A stretch of 64,000 nucleotides of DNA from Bombella dulcis (GTDB lineage Bacteria; Pseudomonadota; Alphaproteobacteria; Acetobacterales; Acetobacteraceae), in NCBI RefSeq assembly GCF_026385505.1, contig NZ_JANIDV010000001.1, positions 434,001 to 498,000 of the forward strand, given 5' to 3'. Below, one piece after another: positions 18,886 through 32,025 of this stretch. The number at the start of each line of letters is the position of its first letter. Positions within the stretch are counted from its first letter, which is position 1. The notes under the pieces are model-generated. The model was not told where the DNA came from. It was given only the letters and a program-made list of their open reading frames with translations, and searched no databases. The translations under genes were made by a program, and so were the position numbers.

Positions 18886-20367
18886 GTGGAAAAAGCTCAG
18901 TCTCAGGACGCTGCTCTGGCCTCTTCTGATACAGCATCGTCTCTCAAAATATCCTGGCTACGCATTTGCGAACGTCTAAAGAATGAAGTAGGCGACGTAG
19001 AGTATAGAATGTGGATACAGCGCATTACGCTAGGTCCACTTGATGAAGATGAAATCACTCTTTACCTGCCGGAACGCTTTTTACGGGACTGGGTGCGGGG
19101 TCAATATGGCCAGCGTCTTCAGACGCTCTGGCGCGAAGAAAGCCATACTGTCCAGCATGTCGAACTACGGGTTGATAAAAAGGCCCAGCGTTCTTCAAAT
19201 GCAGAAAGAGAAGCATCTTCTTCGACCCCGAAGACCACACCCTTTGATCCAGATATTCAAACTCTGGTTAAAGAAGATATTGCTGCCTTAGATCGAGAAA
19301 CAACTACTACGTTGCCTTCTTCAGTTAATGAAGTGCGGAATGATCTGGCTGTCCCTCTCGATCGACGCTTCACATTCGATAATTTCGTTGTCGGTAAGCC
19401 CAATGAGTTTGCCTATGCCTGTGCTGGGCGAGTTGCAGATCATCCGGCAAGCCCCGGGTTTAACCCGCTTTTTCTGTATGGCGGAGTGGGACTGGGTAAA
19501 ACACATCTCATGCATGCCATTGGTCTCAAACTGATGAGTCGTGGAAACATTTCAGTAGCGTATATGTCTGCTGAAAAATTCATGTACCGCTTCATTGCCT
19601 CCATGCAGTCAAAATCACAGATGGAATTCAAGGAACAGCTGCGCTCCGTTGACGTCCTGATGATTGATGACCTTCAGTTCCTCATTGGGAAAAACAGTAC
19701 TCAGGAAGAGTTCTTTCATACTTTCAATGCGCTGGTTGATGCTGGTCGGCAAATTATTGTCAGCGCAGACAAAAGTCCTTCCGACCTCTCAGGACTTGAA
19801 GACAGATTACGGACACGGCTGGGTTGCGGCATGGTCGCTGACATTCATGCAACCACTTTCGAACTCCGTATCTCCATCTTGGAAGCAAAAGCAAAAGCCT
19901 CCGGTACACCGGTGCCTCCCAAGGTGTTGGAATATCTTGCCCATAAGATCACAACTAATGTACGGGAACTAGAGGGCGCACTGAATCGCCTGATCGCCCA
20001 TGCGGACCTTGTTGGTCGTCCTGTAACACTGGAATCAACGCAGGATGTCCTGAAAGATATGCTCAAGGCTCATGAACGACGGGTCACGATTGATGAGATC
20101 CAGCGTAAGGTTGCGGAGCACTTCAACATTCGTCTGACAGACATGTCTTCAGCACGTAGGGCACGGGCCGTAGCACGTCCTCGACAGATTGCCATGTATC
20201 TAGCCAAACAGCTCACAAGCCGCAGCCTTCCAGAGATAGGTCGGAAATTTGGAAATCGGGATCATACAACAGTCATGCATGCGGTCAGCCGTGTTTCTGA
20301 ACTTATGGAACAGGATCCCGGTCTAGCTGAAAGTGTTGAACTTCTGCGGCATATGCTGGAGGGTTGA
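18886..20367 (+). CDS. dnaA: Chromosomal replication initiator protein DnaA
   Basis: A 493-residue initiator. Domain I (about 1-100) carries the W-x-R-I interaction region, followed by a variable linker to about 160. Domain III is the AAA+ core with Walker A GGVGLGKTH (near residue 200), Walker B VLMIDDLQF and the arginine-finger region. Domain IV ends with the DNA-binding signature GRKFGNRDHTTVMHA. The start is GTG 18886, with GGAGATCGGA just upstream. No cluster of DnaA boxes was found in the 227 bp before it, so oriC is probably elsewhere. Confidence 0.97.
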   Translation: MEKAQSQDAALASSDTASSLKISWLRICERLKNEVGDVEYRMWIQRITLGPLDEDEITLYLPERFLRDWVRGQYGQRLQTLWREESHTVQHVELRVDKKAQRSSNAEREASSSTPKTTPFDPDIQTLVKEDIAALDRETTTTLPSSVNEVRNDLAVPLDRRFTFDNFVVGKPNEFAYACAGRVADHPASPGFNPLFLYGGVGLGKTHLMHAIGLKLMSRGNISVAYMSAEKFMYRFIASMQSKSQMEFKEQLRSVDVLMIDDLQFLIGKNSTQEEFFHTFNALVDAGRQIIVSADKSPSDLSGLEDRLRTRLGCGMVADIHATTFELRISILEAKAKASGTPVPPKVLEYLAHKITTNVRELEGALNRLIAHADLVGRPVTLESTQDVLKDMLKAHERRVTIDEIQRKVAEHFNIRLTDMSSARRARAVARPRQIAMYLAKQLTSRSLPEIGRKFGNRDHTTVMHAVSRVSELMEQDPGLAESVELLRHMLEG

Positions 20368-20441
20368 AGACATCTTTTCAAACACACACTTATTTTGCTA
20401 GGAATGCGTACTGCTATTCCCGATAAGGCTCTGGGGTCCTC

Positions 20442-21566
20442 ATGAAGTTCACCGTTGATCGCGCGCCGCTTCTGCGTGCACTTTCTCACATTCAGGGTGT
20501 CGCCGAAAAACGGAACACCATCCCCATTCTGGCCAACGTGCTGATGAATCACGACGGTGAAATTCTGCGTCTGACAGCAACAGACATGGAAATTGCAATC
20601 GTGGAAGAAATTCCGTCAGAGGCAACCCGTGCAGGGTCTGTGACTGTGCCTGCCGCTGTTCTGTTCGAAATTGTTCGAAAACTCACCGATGGCGCATTGA
20701 TTGAGTTTGAGCAGGAAAGTCAGGAAGAGCCTCTTCATCTCAGGGCTGGCCGTTATGAGACCAATCTGAACGTTCTCCCTGTGGATAATTTTCCAGCCAT
20801 GCTTGCTGGAGATCTGCCGCATCATTTCTCTATTGAGACCAATGGCCTCCGTGATCTGATCGACCGCACCCGGTTTGCCATGTCCAACGAGGAAACCCGT
20901 TACTATCTGAACGGAATCTATCTTCACATTGTTCTTGAAGATAAAAAGAACTATCTGCGTGCTGTAGCCACTGATGGTCACCGGCTTGCCAAAATCGATA
21001 CGCCAGCTCCTTTTGGAGTAGAAACCATGCCAGGGATCATTATCCCTCGCAAAACGGTAACTGAGCTTCGAAAACTGCTTGAGGGCGACGGTTCCTCCGT
21101 AGAGGTTTCCCTTTCTGAAACCCGTATCCAGTTCCGTATTGGTTCTATCCTGCTGACGTCCAAACTGGTGGATGGCACCTTCCCGGAATACTCTCGGGTT
21201 ATTCCCCAGAATAACTCCCGTATTCTACGGGTTGCAAAGCAGGATCTGGCCGCTGCTGTAGGACGCGTAGCTGCAATCAGTCAGGAACGTTCACGCCCTG
21301 TAAAGTTGACCATCACCAGAAATCATCTGACTCTTTCTGCTGTCAGCCCTGATCAGGGCATTGCACAGGAAGAACTAGACGAAAATAGTGTCACCTATGA
21401 CAGCGATGATGTGGAAATTGGGTTCCAGGCACGCTATCTGACTGACATTACAGATCAGATTGATGTCGAAGTAGAATTCGCTTTCGCCAACAGTTCATCA
21501 CCGACGCTGATTCGTGATACAGGACAGCCTTCCGCCCTATATGTTCTCATGCCCATACGAGTCTGA
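20442..21566 (+). CDS. dnaN: DNA polymerase III beta sliding clamp
   Basis: A 374-residue clamp of three similar domains. It begins MKFTVDRAPLLRALSHIQGV and contains NTIPILANVL and ATDGHRLAKI, and ends with the canonical YVLMPIRV. It follows dnaA by 74 bp and precedes recF by 9 bp. Confidence 0.97.
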   Translation: MKFTVDRAPLLRALSHIQGVAEKRNTIPILANVLMNHDGEILRLTATDMEIAIVEEIPSEATRAGSVTVPAAVLFEIVRKLTDGALIEFEQESQEEPLHLRAGRYETNLNVLPVDNFPAMLAGDLPHHFSIETNGLRDLIDRTRFAMSNEETRYYLNGIYLHIVLEDKKNYLRAVATDGHRLAKIDTPAPFGVETMPGIIIPRKTVTELRKLLEGDGSSVEVSLSETRIQFRIGSILLTSKLVDGTFPEYSRVIPQNNSRILRVAKQDLAAAVGRVAAISQERSRPVKLTITRNHLTLSAVSPDQGIAQEELDENSVTYDSDDVEIGFQARYLTDITDQIDVEVEFAFANSSSPTLIRDTGQPSALYVLMPIRV

Positions 21567-21575
21567 CGTATAACC

Positions 21576-22700
21576 TTGAAACTACAGCGACTGATATTAA
21601 CAGATTTCCGTAATTACGGACGCTGTATCTGGGAACCGACTACTCCGTTAACAGTTCTGACAGGTGAAAACGGCAGCGGTAAAACCAATTTTCTGGAAGC
21701 CATCTCTCTCCTTGCTCCGGGGAGGGGGCTTCTGGGATCAGCTCCCCAGCTTCTTCCTCGCCACGGTACATCCCATTGGGGGATAGCGGCCGCATTAGAA
21801 AGAGGGAAGGAGTGTTTTCATCTATCTACTGGTTTTTCAGGAGAGCGAGGGCGTCGTACCTTCCTGCTGGATGGTGAAAAACCTCGCACCGTAGCTGACA
21901 TTGCACGACTTTATTCCTGTGTCTGGCTTACGCCACAAATGGAGCGTCTCTTCCTTGAGGGAGGATCGGCCCGACGTCGCTTTCTGGATCGTTTGACCAC
22001 AGCTCTGGTTCCCGACCATACCCAGCAACTCGTGGCACACGAACGCTCTGTCATGAATCGAAACCGGGTTCTGATGGAACAACCAGGTGAAGCTGCCTGG
22101 CTCGATTCACTGGAGAGATCCATCAGTCGCCATGCTGTTGCTGTAACGGCGGGTCGCCTGAATCTCATAGAAACATTACAGGCAACACCTTTTGGCAATG
22201 AGGCCTTTCCTCGCACCAGCCTCGACATACATTGCCCTATTTCAACTGCCCTGAAAGAAAAACCAGCTCTGGAAGTGGAGGACTGGCTCTGCTGTCTTCT
22301 CAGACAGTCACGTCATCAGGATAAAATCCGAAAAAGTACCTCCGTAGGTGCGCATAAAGCCGACATGAGCCTGCGTGATACGACATCTGGCAGAAGAACC
22401 TCACACTCCAGTAGTGGGCAGAAAAAGATTATGCTGCTCAGCATTATCCTGTCTCACGCCCACGCTATAGACCGGATATGGGGATATCCACCCGTCATCC
22501 TGTTGGATGAACCACTGATCCATCTGGATGAAAGACGGCGCACAGTCCTGATGGAAAGTTTATCCGTCCTGAAGACCACAACTCTTTTGACTGGAACTGA
22601 AGCTGATCCTTTCTTTCCTGTCAGAAAATTTGCTGAATTCTTTCAGGTCCGTGATGGAGAGCTTCATTCTGCCCGAACCTTCCCAAACATGGTCAGATGA
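21576..22700 (+). CDS. recF: DNA replication and repair protein RecF
   Basis: A 374-residue SMC-like ATPase that loads RecA at gaps via RecOR. Walker A is GENGSGKTNF (residues 30-39), the ABC-type signature SSSGQKKIMLLSIILSHA and Walker B VILLDEPLIHLDERRR are intact. It starts with TTG at 21576, nine bases after the dnaN stop; no ATG or GTG alternative gives the conserved LQRLILTDFRNYG start. Confidence 0.95.
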   Translation: MKLQRLILTDFRNYGRCIWEPTTPLTVLTGENGSGKTNFLEAISLLAPGRGLLGSAPQLLPRHGTSHWGIAAALERGKECFHLSTGFSGERGRRTFLLDGEKPRTVADIARLYSCVWLTPQMERLFLEGGSARRRFLDRLTTALVPDHTQQLVAHERSVMNRNRVLMEQPGEAAWLDSLERSISRHAVAVTAGRLNLIETLQATPFGNEAFPRTSLDIHCPISTALKEKPALEVEDWLCCLLRQSRHQDKIRKSTSVGAHKADMSLRDTTSGRRTSHSSSGQKKIMLLSIILSHAHAIDRIWGYPPVILLDEPLIHLDERRRTVLMESLSVLKTTTLLTGTEADPFFPVRKFAEFFQVRDGELHSARTFPNMVR

Positions 22701-22786
22701 TCACCGGGGCAACAAGGGATTGCACTGGTCAGAAGAGGGTTCTCGCAGTATATTCACGCCTCATATCCGCCATCTAACCGGAGTAA

Positions 22787-26132
<3,346 letters not shown>

Positions 26133-26161
26133 GCTTTTTTTACATACAGGAGGCACGATCC

Positions 26162-27490
26162 ATGAGTTGTACCACCACTGCCGTCATTCTGGCTGCTGGC
26201 ATGGGGACACGCATGAAGTCTCGCCATCCCAAAGCCATGCAACGATTGGGGAATCGCCCCATGATATGGCACCTGATTGAGACTGCCCAAAAGGTCGTCG
26301 ACCGAATTGTGGTCGTCGTTGGACCTGACATGGATGATCTGACCCGTTTTGTGGCACCTCATGAAACTGTCATTCAGGCAGAACGTTTGGGTACGGGCCA
26401 TGCTGCAAGGATAGGTATAAAGGGTCTAGACAGGGGCAAGGCTATCATCCTCTATGCAGACAATCCCCTGTTAACATCTGGCACCATGAAGCATCTTCTA
26501 GATACACATGAAAATGGCAATACCCTTTCTCTATTAGGGATGCGTCCCCAAAACCCTGGGCACTATGGCAGAATAGTCACAGAAAACAGTGGTCAGGTAA
26601 AACGCATAGTAGAATACAAAGATGCTTCTGACGATGAAAAACAAATAACACTCTGCAATGCTGGCATGATGTGCGCATCTGTCGCTGATTTAAAATCGTG
26701 GTTAAACACTATTGCGCCCAACAATGCACAGAAAGAGTACTATCTGACAGATATAGTGGCTCTAGCTTCCAAACAGGGAAAGGTCAGCTGTGTCGAAGGA
26801 ACAGAAGAAGAACTGTCTGGTATTAACTCCAGGCAAGAACTGGCACAGGCTGAGATACGTTTACAGGCCCGTTTGCGTCAGGACGCTCTGAAACGGGGTG
26901 TTACACTGATCGATCCGGCCAGTACTTTCCTTGATTCTGATACAAAGTTTTCTACCGATGTTGTTGTTGAACCCAATGTCTTCATTGGTCCGGGCGTCAC
27001 ATTAGAAGAAGGCTGTACAATTCGCGCTTTCTCCCATCTGGAAGGCTGTACTGTAAAATCTGGTGCCGTGATCGGCCCGTATGCCCGCCTTCGCCCTGGA
27101 ACGATCTGTCGTGAGAACAGTCATGTCGGCAATTTCGTAGAGCTGAAAAATACTGACCTTGGAGCAGGGGGCAAAGCTAACCATTTAACCTACTTGGGAG
27201 ACGCCCGAATAGGAAGCGAAAGCAACATCGGGGCAGGAAGTATAACCTGCAATTATGACGGTGTTTTCAAACATCAGACTATCATCGGGAAGCGATGTTT
27301 CATTGGTTCGAACAGCGTCATGGTTGCTCCGATAGAAATCGGGGATGAAGCCGTGACTGCAGCTGGTAGCGTCATTACAGATACCGTTCCATCTGCGGCT
27401 CTTGCTTTTGGAAGAGCGCGGCAGGAGAATAAAAAGAACAAGGGACTTGCTCTCCAGCAGGCCTTACGGAAGAAGAAGGAGCAGGGCTGA
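26162..27490 (+). CDS. glmU: Bifunctional N-acetylglucosamine-1-phosphate uridyltransferase/glucosamine-1-phosphate acetyltransferase
   Basis: A 442-residue enzyme making UDP-GlcNAc. The N-terminal uridyltransferase has LAAGMGTRMKSRHPKAM and the metal Asp in YADNPLLT. The C-terminal left-handed beta helix has hexapeptide repeats from about residue 250 and the acetyltransferase signature NIGAGSITCNYDG. CAGGAGG at 26147-26153 supports ATG 26162. Overlaps glmS by one base, so both are co-transcribed and form one amino-sugar pathway unit. Confidence 0.97.
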   Translation: MSCTTTAVILAAGMGTRMKSRHPKAMQRLGNRPMIWHLIETAQKVVDRIVVVVGPDMDDLTRFVAPHETVIQAERLGTGHAARIGIKGLDRGKAIILYADNPLLTSGTMKHLLDTHENGNTLSLLGMRPQNPGHYGRIVTENSGQVKRIVEYKDASDDEKQITLCNAGMMCASVADLKSWLNTIAPNNAQKEYYLTDIVALASKQGKVSCVEGTEEELSGINSRQELAQAEIRLQARLRQDALKRGVTLIDPASTFLDSDTKFSTDVVVEPNVFIGPGVTLEEGCTIRAFSHLEGCTVKSGAVIGPYARLRPGTICRENSHVGNFVELKNTDLGAGGKANHLTYLGDARIGSESNIGAGSITCNYDGVFKHQTIIGKRCFIGSNSVMVAPIEIGDEAVTAAGSVITDTVPSAALAFGRARQENKKNKGLALQQALRKKKEQG

Positions 27491-29313
27491 TGTGTGGTAT
27501 TTGTGGTGTTGTTGGACATCGTCCCGCTACTCCGATCGTTTTTGAAGGCCTGCGCCGTCTGGAATATAGAGGCTACGATTCTTCTGGTATTGCTACCGTT
27601 GAGCATGGCCGGATTTCACGCCGTCGTGCGGCCGGGAAACTAGATAATCTGGGAAAAGCCTTAAAAGAAGCCCCTCTATCTGGCACAACAGCCATTGGTC
27701 ATACTCGTTGGGCAACACATGGTGCGCCAACGGCAACGAATGCTCATCCACACAAAGTTGGTAAAGTCGCCATCGTTCATAACGGTATTATTGAGAATTT
27801 TTTAGACCTCAAGAAAACTCTTGAATCCAAAGGGCGTCACTTTGAAACGGAAACCGATTCAGAAGCTGTTGCTCATTTGCTGGATGAGCATGTCCAGCAG
27901 GGGATGGCTCCTAAAGAAGCTGCCTTCGCGACAATCCGTCACTTACAGGGTGCTTATGCCATTGCCATGATTTTTGAAGGACATGATGACCTTTTAATCG
28001 GGGCACGACATGGCGCACCACTCGCCATCGGTTATGGTAATGGCGAGATGTTCCTCGGATCAGACAGTCTCGCTCTAGCTCCACTTTCCAACCGGATCAC
28101 TTATCTGGAAGATGGAGACTGGTGTGTTCTGACCAACGATCACGTCGAGATCATGGACGGACAAGGTAACGTCGTTGAACGTCCCGTTCAGACAACAGCC
28201 CTGACAACGGGGCAGATCGGTAAAGACGGATACCGACATTTCATGGAGAAAGAACTTCATGAACATCCTGTCGCCATTGGCCAGACACTCCAGCGCATCG
28301 TAGATCCCGTGACACGACGTATTTCTTTGCCAGAAATGCCGTTTGATGTTGCCAGTCTGGCCCGTGTCACGATTACGGCCTGTGGTTCAGCTTTCTATGC
28401 TGGTATGGTTGGTCGGTACTGGCTGGAAGAACTTGCCCGTCTCCCTGTCGATATTGATGTAGCATCGGAACTTCGTTATCGCCGTCCACCACAACCGGAT
28501 CAAGGACTGGCTCTGCTCATTTCTCAATCTGGTGAAACCGCGGATACACTCGGAGTGTTGAGAGAACTTAAGAGAGCCGGCCAGCATATTGTGTCTGTCC
28601 TGAATGTAGAACATTCCACTATGGGACGGGAGAGTGACCTTGTTCTTGGCATGGTTGCAGGCCCTGAGATTTCAGTAGCTTCCACAAAAGCATTTACAGC
28701 TCAATTGTCTGTTCTGGCGGCTTTGACCATTTATTTTTCTCGTCAACGACAGTTAATTGATGAAATGCGGGAGAGGGAACTGACAGATAGTCTCCTCGAT
28801 CTTCCATCTCATGCAATGGAAGTTCTCGGGCTGTTTGATCAAATCCGTACCATGGCCCGTGTTATAGCCCAAGCTCGTGATGTTCTCTACTTGGGGCGTG
28901 GCATCTGTATGCCTATTGCTCAGGAAGGTGCATTAAAACTTAAAGAAATCAGTTACATTCATGCAGAAGCTTATGCTGCGGGAGAATTGAAGCATGGCCC
29001 AATCAGTCTGATTGATCCCAGTGTTCCAGTCGTCGCCATTGCACCATCGACCATTCTGTTTGACAAGACTCTGTCTAATCTTCAGGAGGCCCGTGCTCGC
29101 GGGGGACGTATTCTCGTTTTCACAGATACGAAAGGAGCGGAACAGCTGAAAACTGTTGCTGATCATATTGTCGTTCTACCAGATGTAAATGCCTTCACCG
29201 CTCCTATCCTTTATACAATCCCTGTACAAATTCTCGCCTATGAAGTTGCTCTGCTGAAAGGTACTGACGTTGATCAGCCTCGTAACCTGGCCAAATCCGT
29301 CACTGTAGAATGA
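27490..29313 (+). CDS. glmS: Glutamine-fructose-6-phosphate aminotransferase (isomerizing)
   Basis: A 607-residue GlcN-6-P synthase. The N-terminal glutaminase begins MCGICGVVG with the nucleophilic Cys2 and continues with RWATHGAPT and HNGIIENF. Two SIS sugar-isomerase domains follow, with ITACGSAFYAG, ISQSGETADTLG and the C-terminal KSVTVE. Product flows to glmM and then the upstream glmU step. No ribozyme leader is expected or seen, since glmU overlaps the start. Confidence 0.97.
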   Translation: MCGICGVVGHRPATPIVFEGLRRLEYRGYDSSGIATVEHGRISRRRAAGKLDNLGKALKEAPLSGTTAIGHTRWATHGAPTATNAHPHKVGKVAIVHNGIIENFLDLKKTLESKGRHFETETDSEAVAHLLDEHVQQGMAPKEAAFATIRHLQGAYAIAMIFEGHDDLLIGARHGAPLAIGYGNGEMFLGSDSLALAPLSNRITYLEDGDWCVLTNDHVEIMDGQGNVVERPVQTTALTTGQIGKDGYRHFMEKELHEHPVAIGQTLQRIVDPVTRRISLPEMPFDVASLARVTITACGSAFYAGMVGRYWLEELARLPVDIDVASELRYRRPPQPDQGLALLISQSGETADTLGVLRELKRAGQHIVSVLNVEHSTMGRESDLVLGMVAGPEISVASTKAFTAQLSVLAALTIYFSRQRQLIDEMRERELTDSLLDLPSHAMEVLGLFDQIRTMARVIAQARDVLYLGRGICMPIAQEGALKLKEISYIHAEAYAAGELKHGPISLIDPSVPVVAIAPSTILFDKTLSNLQEARARGGRILVFTDTKGAEQLKTVADHIVVLPDVNAFTAPILYTIPVQILAYEVALLKGTDVDQPRNLAKSVTVE

Positions 29314-29436
29314 GGACTTCTTCATCTGTTTTCCCGAACGGGTGACAGGTAGTCTTTTGTATAAGACTTGCTAGAAAATGTTTTTAACCGTAAATTTTAG
29401 AGGCTATATGCGGATGAGTAGAGAAGGGGATATCAG

Positions 29437-32022
29437 ATGGAAATAGGGCTTGCCGCTGTTCTCCTGACCCTTGCCTTTCTTCTCTTTCTCATCAGTTTTA
29501 TTCCTCCCTTGGCCAAGAAAATTAACCTACCTGAGACGGTCATCATCGCCGTATTGGGCATTGGCTTGGGGTCGGTTTCATCTCTTATCAACAATTCTAT
29601 GGGACTGGACCTTCTGGAAGGACCGGCCGGTGCACTCCTGTCGTTTCCCATTAACAGTGAGGGATTTCTTCTCATCTTCCTGCCGCTTCTGGTTTTTCAG
29701 GGAGCCATGGGAATTAATGTACGCAGTCTAACACATGAGATTGCGACAGTTCTGCTTCTGGCCATTGTTGCTGTCATTGTCTCCACAGCCACAATAGGGT
29801 TTGCCCTGTACCCTTTTGCCCAGCAGAGTCTTGTTGCCTGCCTGTTACTGGGAGCTATTGTTGCAACCACAGACCCCTCCGCCGTGGCTGGGATTTTCCG
29901 CGAAATCGGTGCTGCTGCGCGGTTAAGTCGCCTGGTAGAAGGGGAGGCTCTTCTGAATGATGCAGCTGCTATCGCCATTTTTACTATTCTCATCTCAGCC
30001 ATCACAGCACATCATCAGATCAGTTTCAGCGAAGCCTGTATCGACTTTCTAACCAGTTTTGCTGGCGCAGTGATCATCGGCATAGCTGTGGCTCGCCTGG
30101 CTTTATTCATGATCACGTCAATCAGTGGCTTTCCCGCTGCTGAGATTACACTTTCTCTTATTCTACCCTATAGCGTCTACATTCTTTGTGATGACATTCT
30201 CGGATTCTCCGGTGTTGTTGCAACTGCTTCAGCTGGATTGACAATTTCTGCTTTTGGACCATCCACGTTCCGCCCACAAACATGGCGTTTTCTTCGAGAA
30301 TTATGGGAACAGATAGAATTCTGGGCCAGTACTCTGGTCTTCATGCTGGCAGCCATGCTGGTTCCCCGCATGATGATCGGCATTACCAAATGGGATTTTT
30401 TTCTTATCCTCATAGCCAGTTTAGCCGGACTGATTGCCAGAGCTGCCGTCATTTTTGGTCTGCTACCATTACTCATCATTACACGTCTTTCCCCACCTGT
30501 ACCAATACGCTTTAAAACAACCATGGCATGGGGTGGATTAAGAGGGGCCATTACATTGGCTCTGGCCCTTGCTGTGAATGAAAATCCACACATCAATGAT
30601 TCCATTACTCATTTCGTAGGAATTGTTGCAACAGGCTTTGTACTGAGTACACTTCTTATTAATGGAACGACACTTCGCTCTCTAGTCCTATTCTTAAAAC
30701 TGGATAGATTGTCTCCCATTGATGAGGCTCTGAGAAACCAGATTATTGGTATTGGTCTCAGCCATGTAGCGCAACGTGTGACTCATGTTTCTGACGAACT
30801 CAGCTTTGGTGTCCGTACCAGAGGCGGTGTCATCAGTAGGCTTGAACAACGCGCTGAGAAAGAAAAAGCCAGCAACAATTTTGAAACAGCTCTGAATGAT
30901 AAGGACCGTGTTAACATGGCCCTTCTGACTATCGCTAACCAGGAACGTTCTCTGCTTCTGGATCTCTTTCGAGTACAGGGAATGTCCAGTCGCAGAGTAA
31001 TTGAAACATTATTACGCGCAACAGAAGCTATTGTTGATGCTACCCAACTTGAAGGGCGTTATGGCTATGTAAAAACACGCCGTAAAAGCCTTCAACCATC
31101 ATTGCGTCTTCGTATTGCACAAATGTTACATAGACGCTTCCACATAGATCGTCCTTTAACAATCTGTATGATGGAGCGTTTTGAGACATTGATTATTTCT
31201 CATCTGGTCTCTACATCTCTTATCCGATTTGTTCGAGAAAGAATGGAACCAACCCTTGGCCTTCGTATTACAGAAATTGTTTCAGAGGTCCTTGGTCGTC
31301 AACGGAAATTACTTGATGATGCATTAGCAACTCTCAGATTACATTATTCTGGATATTCAGAGGCTCTGGAAAGCCGACTTCTTCGTCAGATTGCACTTCG
31401 TCTTGAAGATGAAGAGTATGCCACGCTGGCCAAGGACAATCTTATTTCACAGGAATTACATAGAGAACTTCATAAATCTATTGAACGGCAAAGAAACAGA
31501 CTTGACACGCCACTACGCTTCAATCTCCGTAGTGGAATTGAACAACGTTTAAGATCTTTCCCAGCTTTTAATGGTGTTCCTGATGGAGCACTCCATGATC
31601 TTGCCGGCCGCGTATTCATCTCTTTTCTCTCTCCTGGTGAAATTCTGATTCGTAAGGGAGAACGTATCCGCACTATTTATGCGCAGGTTGCTGGTCTTGT
31701 CGAAACATCGACCAGTGCTGAGACTCAAGAAGTCATGTTGGGGGCAGGGGACCTTATTGGGGCAAATAGTCATATTCTAGGAAAACGTGCTCAGAATACC
31801 GTCCGTTCCTTACAGTTTTCTCATATGCTTGCTATTCCTAGAGCTGATTTTGACAAGCTTTTACAAAATTATCCCATTGTTAAACGTCAGATCATGAAAA
31901 GGCATGACATGCGGCTGAATGGGGCTTTAGAGACCAGTGTGGTGATTACCAAGGAAGGGAATAGTATTTCTCCAGTTCATGAAGCAGGTTTCATTATTTC
32001 CCCAATCATGGAAAAAAGCTGA
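29437..32022 (+). CDS. Sodium(cation)/proton antiporter with C-terminal cyclic-nucleotide-binding-like domain
   Basis: An 861-residue CPA1 (NhaP/SOS1-like) exchanger. About twelve hydrophobic segments fill residues 5-415, with the ion-binding region ATTDPSAVAGIFREIG and GEALLNDAAAIAIF. A long mostly helical cytoplasmic part follows (about 430-690), and residues about 700-825 form a cNMP/CRP-type beta barrel (SFLSPGEILIRKGERIRTIY). This layout resembles plant SOS1 and its bacterial relatives. It probably exports Na+ or K+ with regulation through the C-terminal domain. Monocistronic, converging end to end with the POT transporter gene (3 bp apart). Confidence 0.9.
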   Translation: MEIGLAAVLLTLAFLLFLISFIPPLAKKINLPETVIIAVLGIGLGSVSSLINNSMGLDLLEGPAGALLSFPINSEGFLLIFLPLLVFQGAMGINVRSLTHEIATVLLLAIVAVIVSTATIGFALYPFAQQSLVACLLLGAIVATTDPSAVAGIFREIGAAARLSRLVEGEALLNDAAAIAIFTILISAITAHHQISFSEACIDFLTSFAGAVIIGIAVARLALFMITSISGFPAAEITLSLILPYSVYILCDDILGFSGVVATASAGLTISAFGPSTFRPQTWRFLRELWEQIEFWASTLVFMLAAMLVPRMMIGITKWDFFLILIASLAGLIARAAVIFGLLPLLIITRLSPPVPIRFKTTMAWGGLRGAITLALALAVNENPHINDSITHFVGIVATGFVLSTLLINGTTLRSLVLFLKLDRLSPIDEALRNQIIGIGLSHVAQRVTHVSDELSFGVRTRGGVISRLEQRAEKEKASNNFETALNDKDRVNMALLTIANQERSLLLDLFRVQGMSSRRVIETLLRATEAIVDATQLEGRYGYVKTRRKSLQPSLRLRIAQMLHRRFHIDRPLTICMMERFETLIISHLVSTSLIRFVRERMEPTLGLRITEIVSEVLGRQRKLLDDALATLRLHYSGYSEALESRLLRQIALRLEDEEYATLAKDNLISQELHRELHKSIERQRNRLDTPLRFNLRSGIEQRLRSFPAFNGVPDGALHDLAGRVFISFLSPGEILIRKGERIRTIYAQVAGLVETSTSAETQEVMLGAGDLIGANSHILGKRAQNTVRSLQFSHMLAIPRADFDKLLQNYPIVKRQIMKRHDMRLNGALETSVVITKEGNSISPVHEAGFIISPIMEKS

Positions 32023-32025
32023 GTG

